NCBI RefSeq assembly: GCF_050908995.1
Contig: NC_135124.1
Location: 6,386,001-6,450,000, forward strand
DNA: 64,000 nucleotides
Origin: Andrena cerasifolii
Taxonomy: Eukaryota; Arthropoda; Insecta; Hymenoptera; Andrenidae
Direction of reading: 5' to 3'
Shown: piece by piece, positions 45,278-56,708 of the stretch
Layout: every line of letters starts with the position of its first letter
Numbering within the stretch: position 1 is the first letter of the stretch
Translations under genes and position numbers: made by a program
Notes under the pieces: model-generated
Seen by the model: only the letters and a program-made list of their open reading frames with translations
What the model was told of the DNA's origin: nothing
Databases searched by the model: none

Positions 45278-47145
45278 ATAAACTAGGAAGAGGAAGAGGA
45301 CGAAATGGCTACCAGCCAGTCTAGTAAGAGGAAACTAATTCCGCACGCACAAAAGGATGGCTCTTCCACGTGGAAGGCAACGAGAGCGCCGGTGATAAGG
45401 GGGGGAAGAGAACATAGAGGACGAAGAAATACAGAGAGATGAAGGGAGCAGATTGAACCAGATAGAGTCAAAGGGAGTCCCTCTTGACGATTTACAGCTT
45501 CGCCCGAGAGCGATCGAAAGTGTTTTCCATAGGGCTGCGGCCATCGAAAGGCCCTTGAAAAGGGTCGAGGGAAGATTAATCGCTTATGGAGATGCGTTAT
45601 GAAATATGCATGTCCTTGGCTTGACGTTCACGCAGCGGATCTGCATGAAAGAGAACTCCAGTGCAGGAGAAAAATTTCTACTGTTAACGTTGATCGTGAC
45701 TCGGCACCTCTGCGCATCGTAACTCATTGCAGAGTCTTTTATGAGGCAGAGCCCGATTTGTTAGCTGCTTCAGAGAGATTACATTCTGATGTACTATTAC
45801 GGACAAGTGCGGGAGACGTTGGCTATGATAATTATAAATCCGGTGGGGTTCACTGCCCAAGTAATTAAACTCCGTTCCGTATAAGAGCATACCGACGCGC
45901 CCCTACCGATTGGCAACCGACCTGCGCAGCTCCCACGGCTCTGACGCACGCGATTGGTCGTAGCACTTTCCCCGCCGGTTAGTGAACCAATCAACAGTGT
46001 ATCGCTGCGCGAAACGAGTATGCTCTAATGCGGAACGCAGTGTAGAAGGCACCAGTCAGCTTCCAGTAACGCAAGTTTGGGACGTCCATTCTGTAGGAGT
46101 TTGAACACTGAATGCTACGAACGTTCCATTATATTGTCGGAGAAATAATTGTAGGTGGAGGAAAAAGGGTTTTAGAGATATAATACATACGCTGAGGCCT
46201 GACAGGATGTCGATGCATTCGATGGGACACCATTTCCGCTGAATAGCGAGAAAAAGAAAGGGAAGAGGAATATTACTACGCCGAGGGGAACTACACATTG
46301 TGGGTATACTGTGAATATAATGCGAATAAAAAGAAATTCATGCGGGAGTCTGTTTCTTTTTGGTCCAGAAAATATTCAACGTACCCGCGCACTGCAAGAA
46401 ACTCCATTTGAATTCCCTTGTGCAGAGATGTTCAGTTTTAAATCGTACAAATGCAAGGAGGTAGGAATAATATTTTAAAATAAGTCGCATTCGGAACAGG
46501 TGAATGTTTGTCTGTGGAGAAATCATCTGATTCTATTATTTCCAAAAGACCACCGAGATTCGTTTATATTCTATAACGCCAGTAGTAATATTTATAAAAT
46601 ATTATACAGCTTGGATACAGTAGAAGAAGCGAAGTCAAATTGACTGAAACGAAAACAGAGATCGAAGTCTGAGAAAAGCTACTAGCCTACAGGATACGAT
46701 TAGAAGGGAATTAAAATGGATGGTACGAGATGTCCTGACTAATTTTACGACAAAGGGATATCGTTAGGCGCGATCGAAAAAAAATCTCACACAGGATTTC
46801 ATTGATCACTCAGGCTACGCTTAACGCATTTGAGAAACGATGGTCTAGTACCACCGCTTTTGCGGTCGTGGCGGTAGAAAGCGATTTAGCAAACGACCGC
46901 GCGTACAGCACTGTCGATGACTATTTATGTCGACCAGCGATTGCCCAGGTATGTATATGCACATTTGTACATAACCCAATATTTGAGCAAAAAGAGAAAC
47001 GAAAACCTCGGTGCAGGTGACGCGTTTGTTGCACAATGCATGTGAGTGATGAATCGAATAACTGTATTCTATTACCCAAATTATTGTACAAATCTAGATT
47101 AGAAGATAAGAATTAAATGTTAAGTAAATATACATTGTCCGTTCC
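45278..47145. other. No supported gene
   Basis: Short overlapping frames on both strands; no domain recognised. Confidence 0.5.
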
Positions 47146-47657
47146 TTAACAGCCCTCGAAATTTATGATTTTTTTTTTTAAAGAACTATTGTTAATATTG
47201 CATTAAACTCTATATAACTTCCGTAATTATTCGAATTTCTTCACGAAACATTGTTGTAAGTAATGTAAGTGTTCACAAACCATGGCACTTTCAGAATTAA
47301 CAATAATAAAAAAAATCGATTTTTCAAGATTTCAATAGTCCTATACCACCTTAATGGGGCCCAATTCCAGCGTAAACCATTTAACTTCAAGAAACTTCTA
47401 TTAATTTTGCAATCAGATGACTATGACAAGTGCTACACATCCCACCAACAGAAGTTACATCGTTGAAGAGGTGGACAAGATTCCAGAATAATTAATTAAT
47501 AATAAGCAGGATCGACATAAAAAAATATCCTCTGCAAGTTTAAAGATGCCTCCTTACATCCCAAAAGAGTTTAATCCAATATGACCAACAGCTTTTTTTA
47601 AAAAAAATCTTAAATATCGGTTACTTTTGGGACTGTTAGACGAGAATCCCCCCTTAA
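47146..47657. mobile_element. TTAA-bounded foldback element, family B copy 4 (internally deleted)
   Basis: TTAACAGCCCTCGAAATTT at the left and GACGAGAATCCCCCCTTAA at the right carry TTAA at 47146-47149 and 47654-47657. The right arm is complete (CCAGCGTAAACCATTTAAC, GATGCCTCCTTACATCCC). Most of the left arm after CATTAAACTC is replaced or deleted, giving 512 bp against 706 bp in copy 1. Confidence 0.85.
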
Positions 47658-48500
47658 TGTACATGTTGTAAGAAATTAGGGAAAGTGATCGATGCACTAT
47701 GAACACATAATGTATATCTTTCACTAGACAACTAGGTAAGTAGTGCGTTGCTTTATTTTTTCACTCAAGATAGAATTTATAAACGAGAAACATTTTATTC
47801 CTCCCCCAAATAAAGTTATCAGCATTTATTAAGTTACGCTTATAAGTAACCTACGAAATACATAATATTGTAGAGTACTAATTTCCATTTAAAGTCACAA
47901 GTAAAAGCAAATAAAGAATTCCAATTCGCTGCGAGTGAATCACTGCCACAGCAACCGCTTGAAAATATTTAAACCTGTACAAACTCCCCATACCTTTAAT
48001 TATCTCGATCATAATGCTACTTCATTCCCATCCCTCCCCCTATGCTCAAGCCTCCCCTCGACTTCTCAAGCACCTACGCGAAGAAGGGTTCTTCGCTGCG
48101 TCATTTCTCCCTCGAGCCTTTTCACTCGCCGCCCTCTAACCACAGAATTTCTTGTAACCCATGGAAATTGGACGTGCGCGTGGAAAACCTAGCAACGCCC
48201 GCGACAATGCATATCTGCGATTGGATGCTTCTCGATGCAACCAACAGTCAGCATAGCAATGATTTCCAATCCATCAACAGGCAGAACGGAGGAGGAACCC
48301 GTGGAAATTTCAGGTACCTGGACAGATGCTAATGGTAAACGCCAATTGGGTGGTTAATAATAATAACACGAGAGGTATCAGTGTCGGTACGAGGCAGGGA
48401 AATCGATCCGACATCGTTCTCTATGGATGCATCTTGATCAGACTGCGTTGTTGCGCACCAGAGGTGAGTGATTCGACGCGATGGCCATGGCAAGCTGGTG
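47658..48500. other. No supported gene; region upstream of a putative promoter
   Basis: Short frames only. It lies upstream of the TATA-like box at 48501. Confidence 0.4.
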
Positions 48501-48533
48501 TATTTAAGCGTGATTAAGCTCAGTAATATCAGA
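48501..48533 (+). promoter_or_regulatory. Putative core promoter (TATTTAAG box and initiator)
   Basis: TATTTAAG at 48501 lies 30 bases before the A of ATCAGAG (48531), the spacing expected between a TATA box and a TCAG-type insect initiator. A second CAGT lies at 48521-48524. Confidence 0.45.
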
Positions 48534-48567
48534 GCTTTCGGTCACAAAGAGAATTATTTCTCTCGCC

Positions 48568-48604
48568 ATGGCTGCCTCTCCAACAGACATCCCCATAGAG
48601 TACA
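48568..48604 (+). CDS. Putative first coding exon of an unrecognised gene
   Basis: Behind a TATA-like box and initiator comes a 37-base leader (if transcription starts at 48531), then CGCCATGGCT, a near-ideal start context. The frame encodes M-A-A-S-P-T-D-I-P-I-E-Y and reaches the donor TACA|GTAAGC at 48605 in phase 1. Without splicing, translation would stop after 18 codons. No second exon could be identified; an acceptor at about 48707 (TTTAACAG|GG) gives only a ten-codon extension before a stop. The N-terminus lacks a signal peptide, so the product would be intracellular. Confidence 0.35.
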
Positions 48605-48904
48605 GTAAGCATAATGTTAATTAATGGTTGTGAAAGAGAGACCCTGGAAGCTGCCTTCGCATCTTCGAACTACATACTCCAACAACCCTTTCAACGTGAT
48701 TTAACAGGGTATGACGAATGTAACTCAACAGAAATTTAAATGGGACGGTTCTTTAATGTAATAGTTGATTAATATGAATTTAGATGACAATTTTCAGTGA
48801 TAGTATTTATATCTTTGAAGTGTTATTCGAGTAGCAATTGTATGTGGCTAACGAATGCTATACATTGGAATTTTAAAACCTGTGAAGGTGTATTTCAGGG
48901 AATT

Positions 48905-49644
48905 TTAAGGGGGGAATCCTATTTTTTAGACTAAAAAACATAGCAAAATTTTGGATTTTTTTTATAAGAAACCAGCGTTTCGATTCTTCTGAAATTTGGA
49001 CCATGTTTTGTTGCCTCTTTGAAGAAGCTGTAGGTTTTTTTTTATTACTTTCGAACCATAAATATAGTAGTTATGCATGATCGACCATCGCGCCGCGCAA
49101 AATTTGTCGTCCGTTGGTGCGCATGATATTTATCTACCAGGTAATCTAAAATAGCAAAAAGAAACGGCGTTTTAATTTATACATATGTAGGTTGAAATTT
49201 GTGAACCAGCAAAAAAGAAAAAAAAATATTGAGCAGTGTGGAGAGTTTTCAAACTGAAAGGTCTGAACCTTTAATTTTTGATATCCAATTTTGCGCCAAT
49301 TTTCTTACGTAACAAAATAAGTACAGAACTTAGCGGTATTCTGGTTCACCAAATTCAAGCTACATATGTACAAAGTAAAACGCTGTTTCATTTTTCTGTT
49401 TCAGATTACCTGGAAGTTAAATATCATGCACACCAGCGGACGACGAGTTTTGCGCGGTGCGATGGTCGATCATGCATAACTACTATATTTATGGTTAAAA
49501 ATTAATAAGAAAAATCCTACAGCTTCTTCAAAGTGGCAACAAAACATGGTCCAAATTTCAGACGAATCGAATCGCTAGTTTCTTAAAAAAAAAATCCCAA
49601 ATTTTGCTATGTTTTAAGCCCATAAAATAGTATTCCCCCCTTAA
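48905..49644. mobile_element. TTAA-bounded foldback element, family J
   Basis: TTAAGGGGGGAATCCTATTT at 48905 is mirrored by GTATTCCCCCCTTAA ending at 49644. The arms of about 300 bp pair throughout, including TAGTTATGCATGATCGACCA and its exact inverse, and TCTTTGAAGAAGCTGTAGG and inverse. There is no coding capacity. It lies just downstream of the putative first exon at 48568. Confidence 0.92.
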
Positions 49645-50664
49645 GGTGCGAATCCACGATGAGATTTTACATGAGACTTTTCTATCACGCGACAAAAATC
49701 TCAGCAACAATTAAATGTACATAATGGAAATAGTCGTGAGAGATGAGATTTTTGAAAGTATATCATGAAACTAATTTCATGAGATTAATGACAAAATAAT
49801 TAAAAAATAATAAAATAATTGTCTCAAGAGAGACACGATACTTTTGCCTCGTCGCTGATTTTCACCTTTATAACTATTGAAGTTCTTGGGCAATGCAGTG
49901 AATAAATATATATTCTTCTAATCAACCTGTAATTTCCAATTCTGTCATCCCAACTCCATTCACTCGCTTCAATAATACTCAATCATAAGGAACAACTCGA
50001 ATGACAGTAAATGTCCCACGAAACGAAGGGTCAACAAATGCAGCCTCCACGTCTCTGATGTTCAGTAGCCAGGAAAAATTCAATTTGATTCAATGCATGG
50101 GAGCAAACTCTTCTTGATATTGTGCTCCTGAAAATCGACGTCGATCTAAGTTTCAAGGGATGACACGACAAAGGCGACCACGGACAGATCGTCTGGATCC
50201 TCGAGCTACCGTTCCTCAAAGAGCCCTGAGATCCCCACGTAGTTCCAGATAACAGAGGCTCTTCAGGAACCCTCGAAATTCTCGGCGTGGCTGGTGTCGT
50301 GGAAACGCCAGCCAGGAGCTGTCGAAACGGATCGTCTTCGAATTCGAAGCGAATTCGGGAGGCAGAATTGCTCGTCGTTAACGTTTTATACGGAACTTCC
50401 GCACCACTCGGTGTCGCTTTCAGGAGAGTTCGATGCTTGCGAACAATTTGGCACTGTTACAATTCTCTGCAGCAGGCATTGGTTAGTTCCCAATGAAACG
50501 GGGGAATGATCTTTTACTATTCGACTCTGCGGGGTCAACGTTCGATGGATGGAGATTGACCAAATCGAATGAAGAGTCATAAACAAAGGAAAATCCCTAT
50601 CTTTGGTAGAATGTAGGCACATATAAAAGGATATATTAGGTATTTTCTGTTGGGGAAAAAAGGC
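49645..50664. other. No supported gene
   Basis: Short chance-like frames; nothing recognised. Confidence 0.5.
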
Positions 50665-50933
50665 TAGGGTAAAGTAGCCGAATATGACGGCCTCTCCTAA
50701 TACGAGACCCCAGCTTATCTCTGCTACAGAACTCTTGAATGGCATAGCGATTTCTTTACTAACCAACCGTGTATTTGTTGTTTTGTCCGCACAGTGTTAT
50801 TGCAATTAATTAAGCGTCTTGAGCAGGCACATATTTTTTAAATACGTTGCAGAAAGTTTTTGAAGTGGTTCGATTAAATTACAAATACCTCTAAAGTAGT
50901 AAGTGTGTAACGATTTTCAGAAATTCTGTTGTA

Positions 50934-51167
50934 TAGGGTAAAGGACCCAATTACTGGCACCTAACCAATTACTGTCACCTTAAGCTATTTTACTTAAAAT
51001 AACGAATAAATAAACGTTGTAAAGTCATACACAAAAAGAATTGTGTAATTCAACCTATAATGTATACTATAGATTATATACTATAGTTTATTTATTCGTT
51101 ATTTTAAGTAAAATAGCTTAAGGTGACAGTAATTGGTTAGGTGTCAGTAATTGGGACCTTTACCCTA
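50934..51167. mobile_element. 234-bp TA-bounded MITE, family I copy 2 (nested)
   Basis: TAGGGTAAAGGACCCAATTA at the left and TTGGGACCTTTACCCTA at the right enclose arms nearly identical to copy 1 (42466-42699), and the length is the same. It is inserted inside the 50665-51678 element. Confidence 0.93.
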
Positions 51168-51180
51168 GTGCTTACAATGG

Positions 51181-51336
51181 AGTTTAAGGCTTACTAGTTG
51201 TACATCATTAAATGATGAAGACTTAACTTCGAAGCTACGTAATAGTTATCCTGTTATTGTTTACGAATATGAGACCCGTGATAGTTCAACTGATGCGAAT
51301 GAAGAAGAAATTATTCCGAATGATGAAAGTGATTAA
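51181..51336 (+). pseudogene. Acidic C-terminal coding remnant, possible transposase tail
   Basis: A 51-codon plus-strand frame ends at TAA (51336). It encodes LNDEDLTSKLRNSYPV and then an acidic tail (SSTDANEEEIIPNDESD). Acidic C-termini of this kind occur in pogo/Tigger/jerky-like transposases, but this is only a resemblance. Upstream coding sequence is missing or interrupted by the nested MITE. Confidence 0.3.
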
Positions 51337-51678
51337 GAAAGGAAATTATGGAAATTGTGGTGGGCCCACGAAGACTGCGGTAATGAAGAAATAGATTTCA
51401 CATGCTGACTTTATAAAAAAAGAAAGAAAAAATAAGTTTCAGGGAAAAACAAACTGGATCTCATATTAGGAACTCATTTTTTTATCTGCGTATTTGAATG
51501 ACTTTCGTTTTTATTTTATTAAGAAGAAACCGAATCTTTGTTATAGTACTTTTCAGTAGGTTGCTAAAGAATACATGTTCTACTTTTAAAACGTGTATCG
51601 AATTTTAATAAAACTGTTCTTAGTCAAGAGTTATGATGTTTTTAAGAAATGGGTTTCATATTAGGCTACTTTACCCTA

Positions 51679-52447
51679 TTGACAATAGGAAGAGGGACGA
51701 GAAAATGTTTATTTTATCAGGCTTGTTTCAGAATATTATGGATCGTTTTCCATATAATTTTAAATTAACGAGTGAATGCTAGGTAGCGTGGCGGGAATTT
51801 CCTTTTTATACAACGTACCTATAAATATTTCTGTACTCAGCTTCCGAAAACTTATGTCAGGCAGAAGGAAACGACGAGGTATAAAACAGCTGATTTATAA
51901 GAATTGATTAGATCGCGATTATAAATTGAATTTTACCCGAGGTGGAGGAGCATTTCTGTAAGTAAAAACATCGACGCGAAATGAAATTCCGCGAGCAATT
52001 ATACTAATTAAATCGTGCACGCGAGAGCATGTTTGCGTTCGCCTCGAAATTGCGTTCCCTGTACAGTCTTTGATTGAAAGCGATATTCGGCCACTGTATC
52101 GTTTTAACGTCCCTCGTAAACACTTTCGAGGGCCACGAACACGCATACGTCCGCGCGCGTATTTATTATGAGCGTGTAAACACGAGCGCCACTGCGTGTA
52201 CCTACTCGAGTTTGGCTTTCAAACATCGACAATATGATTGCGACACGCAACGCGAAACGCCATCGCCATTTACATTTGATCCAGCACGGTGTATCTCTGT
52301 ACAGTTGCTCTGGCTTCCACCCTAAGCATTCAATCATCTGCAATGATTCCTAGCTTCGATGATTTCTACCTCAACGATTTAACCCCGACTTCTGCGATTT
52401 TTCTGCTAACATAGGTGTCGAATGCTCTAATCCTTGAAGAGGGAATG
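51679..52447. other. No supported gene
   Basis: A+T-rich DNA with a GC-richer patch at 52080-52330. Nothing was recognised. Confidence 0.5.
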
Positions 52448-53012
52448 TACAGTGGCTCGCACTAATATTCGGACACTTTTTAAAATCGCATAACTTTTTT
52501 AGAATTGGTCCAAACGACTTGAGTTTTTTTGAGAAGCTAGAAGGATTAGTTTGCTAAATGACGTATTTGGTCGTTTTGAAAAAAAAATGTATTTGGTCGG
52601 AATAGCGAAAAGAATAGTAAAAGTCGATTTTTACACTTTTTTTGTGAGGTCGAGAATCGCTGATTTCGGGAATTTTCGCGGTTCTCGACCTTATTCTGCG
52701 ATCTTTAAACGTTTGTAGCTCGGAGCAACGTTAACCAATTTTGATGAAATTTTAGGCACGTATACAACTTACTGCAATCTACAAACGGTTTTTTTTTTAA
52801 TTTTCATTACAAGCTTACAAGAAAAAGTTTAAAAATCGACCTTTACTATTCTTTTCGCTATTCCAACGATAATACATTTTTTTCAAAACGACGAAACGCG
52901 TCAGTTAGCAAACTAATCCTTCTAGCTTCTCAAAAAAACTCGAGTTGTTTGGATCAATCCTAAAAAAGTTATGCGATTTTAAAGTGTCCGAATATTAATG
53001 CGAGTCACTGTA
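52448..53012. mobile_element. Tc1/mariner-type foldback element (TACAGTGGCTCGC ends)
   Basis: TACAGTGGCTCGCACTAATA at 52448 is mirrored by TATTAATGCGAGTCACTGTA at 53012. TA lies at both edges. Terminal repeats with CAGTG and TATTCGGACA are typical of insect Tc1-like transposons. Arms of about 170 bp pair (GAGAAGCTAGAAGGATTAGT and inverse, GCGAAAAGAATAGTAAA and inverse). No transposase remains. Confidence 0.92.
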
Positions 53013-54058
53013 GGTACTGCAATGGAAACACGAAGAAGTAAACAATAAATTTATTATTGGGGGATCTGTAAAGTATCTATAAGTAGTACTGCGATGAGGA
53101 ATGATCCTCCTACCAGCGTGAGATCACTACTCAGTATTTACCAAAAACAGAATAACTACAAATTCACTAAAAAAATTCCAAAACACAGAGAACTGAGGAA
53201 CAACGAATAACAAAACCCACTCAATTGCCAATAATATTCATTCAGCTATTTAGGACAGCTATAAAGCTAGCACGATGAAGCCGTCAACTGCAAGTGAGAG
53301 TCACAGTATCACCCCCGCAAAACAGCCAAACGTGAAATCACGAAAACTATAACTCATGGTCGCGCGGCCACGCTTCCTCAATCAAACTTGACTGAAATTT
53401 CACGTGGGCAACGGAGCCACTAAAAGCGACGACAGACAATCGTTCGGCGAAGAGTTTTCTTCGGTCCGATATCGCGTGAGAGCATTAAGTGGACTTTTAC
53501 GACAGCACATTTCCATGAGCTTCCGCCGGCGGCGTCATTCCGCTATGAACATCTTTTATTACGCGGCTCGTAAATCGTGTCGACGTCAACGAGAATAGGA
53601 AGGAAGATAGAGGACACGTTGCCTCACTACGGGGGAGAGCCAAATTCGTTGGTGACATAAGTGCAATCACGTCGATTAAACGAATTCGCGCCGTAACTCG
53701 TCATTCAGCGCGTTTCTGCGCTGACGTTTTATAAACTACTTACATCGAAGCCTTTATTGAAGAAATGTTGCAAGAAAGATATAATTCTCTGCTTAATTAT
53801 TGGGCTTCCATTGAGGAAGTTTCAGAGGAGATACTGATTGTATGCTACAAGGTGTTTATTGTGTAGTTGCATCGCCACATTATCAAAATTATTATGGGAC
53901 AGTCAAAGTCAAATTGGTCACCCTTTATACTCGGTTGGGTAAGTGAAATTAGGGAGGGGTTGAGTCACGGTTTGGCTGGTTTATAATTTGTTTAAAAAAT
54001 ATATACCGTCAACGTTCGTCGTTACTGCAGAGTAAAGATAGGTTCTATAAATGAATTT
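53013..54058. other. No supported gene
   Basis: A CpG-rich patch at 53340-53720 contains short frames only. Confidence 0.5.
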
Positions 54059-54703
54059 TTAAGGGAGGTTCCGGTCTAAAAATCGATTTTTTTTATTTCA
54101 TTTTTCGAATGTTCAACCTTCTAGGAATACGCGTTTAAAAGGATTTTTTGAAATTCGTAAAATTCCCGAAGTTATAAGCATTTGAGTAGCGGCAAATGCG
54201 TGGGTAAAACTTTAAACGCGTTTTTCTCGAAACAGTGTTCTGAAAATCGGTGGAACCTGTATCTCCAAAAGTTATTATCCGATACGACTGAAACTTTTTT
54301 ATTTGGAAGAATATTCTTCTGGCTCGTAAATAGACCAGAAAATTTTTAAAATATTGGAAATTTATAATTTATAAAGACGTTGAAAGGACGAAAAATATAG
54401 GGAAAAAGTGATTTCAAATTTGAAGCGTCGTTATTTTCTCAAAAAATGTAATTTTTGTATTTTTTCTGGTCTAGTCCACGATCGAGTTTCATGCCCTTTA
54501 ATAATATGGCATTGTTTTTTCATTTCAGACCAATGGTTTAGGTGCTACAAACATTAATTATAAAACAAAAAATATATTTCTATAGTTTAAGAGATCCTTA
54601 ATACAATGCAAAAAGTCCCATTAAATTATATGAAGTAGTTTTCCTTTAATTAATTCCTAATATCACCTATTTTTATGGGCTCCAGACCGGAACAGCCCCT
54701 TAA
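54059..54703. mobile_element. TTAA-bounded foldback element, family A copy 2 (internally deleted)
   Basis: TTAAGGGAGGTTCCGGTCTA at 54059 is mirrored by AGACCGGAACAGCCCCTTAA ending at 54703. It is collinear with 857-1586, but about 85 bp shorter: the stretch of the right arm corresponding to 1290-1400 is missing. Confidence 0.9.
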
Positions 54704-55390
54704 CTTGGAAAGTATCAGACGCACGAAGTTTCTTCTTTTTTTATTTTTCTCGTATGAAGAAAGTGATCGACATGAGAGTCCAATGAAGAAAGTGATTATT
54801 AAATTTTATCGATCCTCATCAACCTTTAAATTATTCTGAAATCATATTAAAGAAGGGGTTTGGAATTCATGAAAAGTAATGTATATAATTCTTCTAATCT
54901 AGAAAGAATATGATTACCGTCGCATAAAAAATTCTATATATTCCTTGTTTATTATTCTTTATGGACATAACTAATTTCAACGATTAAAACATTTTTTTTT
55001 TATTACTGAAAATGAAACTGGAATGAAGAATTACTTGCATTAATGGGGATAATTACTTCCACTGGTGCGTAATCTTTCGAAGCAAAACGCATATCAGAAT
55101 AATTATATTGGCGCGGTTAAATACCGAGACGAATCACAAATGCGTTGAAGGAACTAATCGAATGCCCACAATCTACCATTCTGTGTCTAATGATACTCCT
55201 ATTATCATATCGAGAATCGAAACACGCGAAGTTGACTAATCGTTATTCGGTGTAACATGACAGCGAACAAGTCATTAGCATAATAAATATTCCTGGTAAC
55301 ATTTATGATTCGCTTTGCTGCTCTTATTTCAGAAGGTGCTTGTGCCGATCAGCTTTCGTTTCCAATTACACAACACGTTTACACGTTAAC
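54704..55390. other. No supported gene
   Basis: A+T-rich DNA between two elements; nothing was seen. Confidence 0.5.
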
Positions 55391-55393
55391 TTA

Positions 55394-55828
55394 CAAGGGA
55401 ACTTCCCGAACCCGAAAATTCAAAAAAAATTCTAAAACTTTGTGAGCATGTAGGAGAATTCCTCCTGATTATAACGCAATTTTTGTTTGCTGCCCAATTT
55501 CACTCTAAGGGGGTGTAATCGACCCATGAAAATCCGGTTATTTTCCGATTTTCTGTTATAACTCGCGAACTGTAAAATAATTTTTTTTACCAAATGCTAG
55601 ATCTAAGTAAAAGAAGTAACTTTTGTCTTGAAACTTTTTTTCTATCCCTTACATTTCGCGAGTTATAATACAAAATCGGAAAATAGCCGAATTTTCGGGG
55701 GTTAATTTTATCCTCTTCGAGTGAATTTAGGCAGCAAACAAAAATCGCGTTGTAATCAGGAGGAAATCCCCTACTTATTCCCAAAGTTTCAGAATTTTTT
55801 GAATTTTCGGGTTCGGGATCTTCCCTTG
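55394..55828. mobile_element. CAAGGGAA-ended foldback element, family H copy 2
   Basis: CAAGGGAACTTCCCGAACCC and GGGTTCGGGATCTTCCCTTG are the ends. The flanks are TTA on both sides (55391-55393 and 55829-55831), a possible 3-bp duplication of the PIF/Harbinger type. It is full-length and collinear with 38937-39368. Confidence 0.88.
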
Positions 55829-56451
55829 TTAGCCATTAAAACTGCACCCTGTCAGACCGAGCTGTGTTTCCAAAATATCAGAAGTCTACCTGCTTCTTTC
55901 CTATTCTACTTAAAACGTAGCCTCTCCATATTAGACTCCTTCTATCGCATTATTAAATATACACGCTATTCAACGATATTTAATTAACCCTGCACAAAAT
56001 CCACGCCAAGTATCAAATACCTAAATTCGACCACCGTCTTGACTTTTCTAAAGAGAACTACCCACTTGCACTATTGCGAAACCGTGAAAAGCAATGAAAG
56101 CAAATAAAACCGCAGCCTTCGAACTTTCTAATAACTCAGCGACCACTAATTGAAAGGAGGCCGTCAATTCCGACGCGACAAGATTAAACGCAGCGAGATT
56201 GATGTTCAACGCTTCCACGCACATTCAGCCACCGTTATTAATCGTGTACCAGTCGATCCATTGCTTCCTTTGGATTCAATGCAACATCGACATCGGCGAC
56301 CACGGTTTTCCCTGCGGTCCGCCGATCAAACAGAGAAATCGACGGAGCCCGATGATTTCGAGGGGGTCAGAAACGGTTCGATTCGTCGAAAGGCCAATGG
56401 GTTGTAGGAGGCCCGAAGGTCTCTCGCGGTCCCTACGCAACCATGACTCAC
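55829..56451. other. No supported gene
   Basis: From 56150 on, open frames on both strands overlap in GC-richer DNA. None was recognised. Confidence 0.45.
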
Positions 56452-56521
56452 CGAACGACTCATCCATCGTGTACGGAGTCCATGGCACGGAGTCGTATTC
56501 GGAGTCACGATCTACTGGCAT
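56452..56521 (-). CDS. Candidate first coding exon (minus strand, doubtful)
   Basis: ATG at 56521 opens MPVDRDSEYDSVPWTPYTMD (then ESF) and runs into a strong donor, TTCG|GTGAGT, at 56451 in phase 1. The open frame extends upstream about 33 codons without an ATG, so an acceptor (for example TCCTCAAG at about 56543) could make it an internal exon instead. No family is recognised and no partner exon was found. Confidence 0.27.
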
Positions 56522-56708
56522 TCGTAATTGTGACCCGGGCGTGCTTGAGGACACGCGACTGCACGCCCACGCTGCTCGCAGTTGGGTCACATCGAAATTC
56601 CAACGTGGGAAATGGTCCAATCAGCCGAGGACGTTCTAAATTATTTCTTTAACCCTTTAACTAAACACTGTACGTACGCGGCACTAGAAAGCAGCTTGTG
56701 AACATCGC

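Larger units (their letters stand above)
50665..51678. mobile_element. 1.0-kb TA-bounded element with 22-bp ends, carrying a nested MITE and a coding remnant
   Basis: TAGGGTAAAGTAGCCGAATA at 50665 is mirrored by TATTAGGCTACTTTACCCTA ending at 51678, with TA at both outer edges. Unlike the foldbacks, its interior is not self-complementary. It contains the 234-bp family I element (50934-51167) and an acidic open stretch (51181-51336), so it could be a decayed, once-autonomous element of the mariner or pogo type. Confidence 0.75.

Noticed and set aside
49278..49505. 75-codon plus frame
   Set aside because: It lies within the family J foldback arm; no similarity to a transposase.
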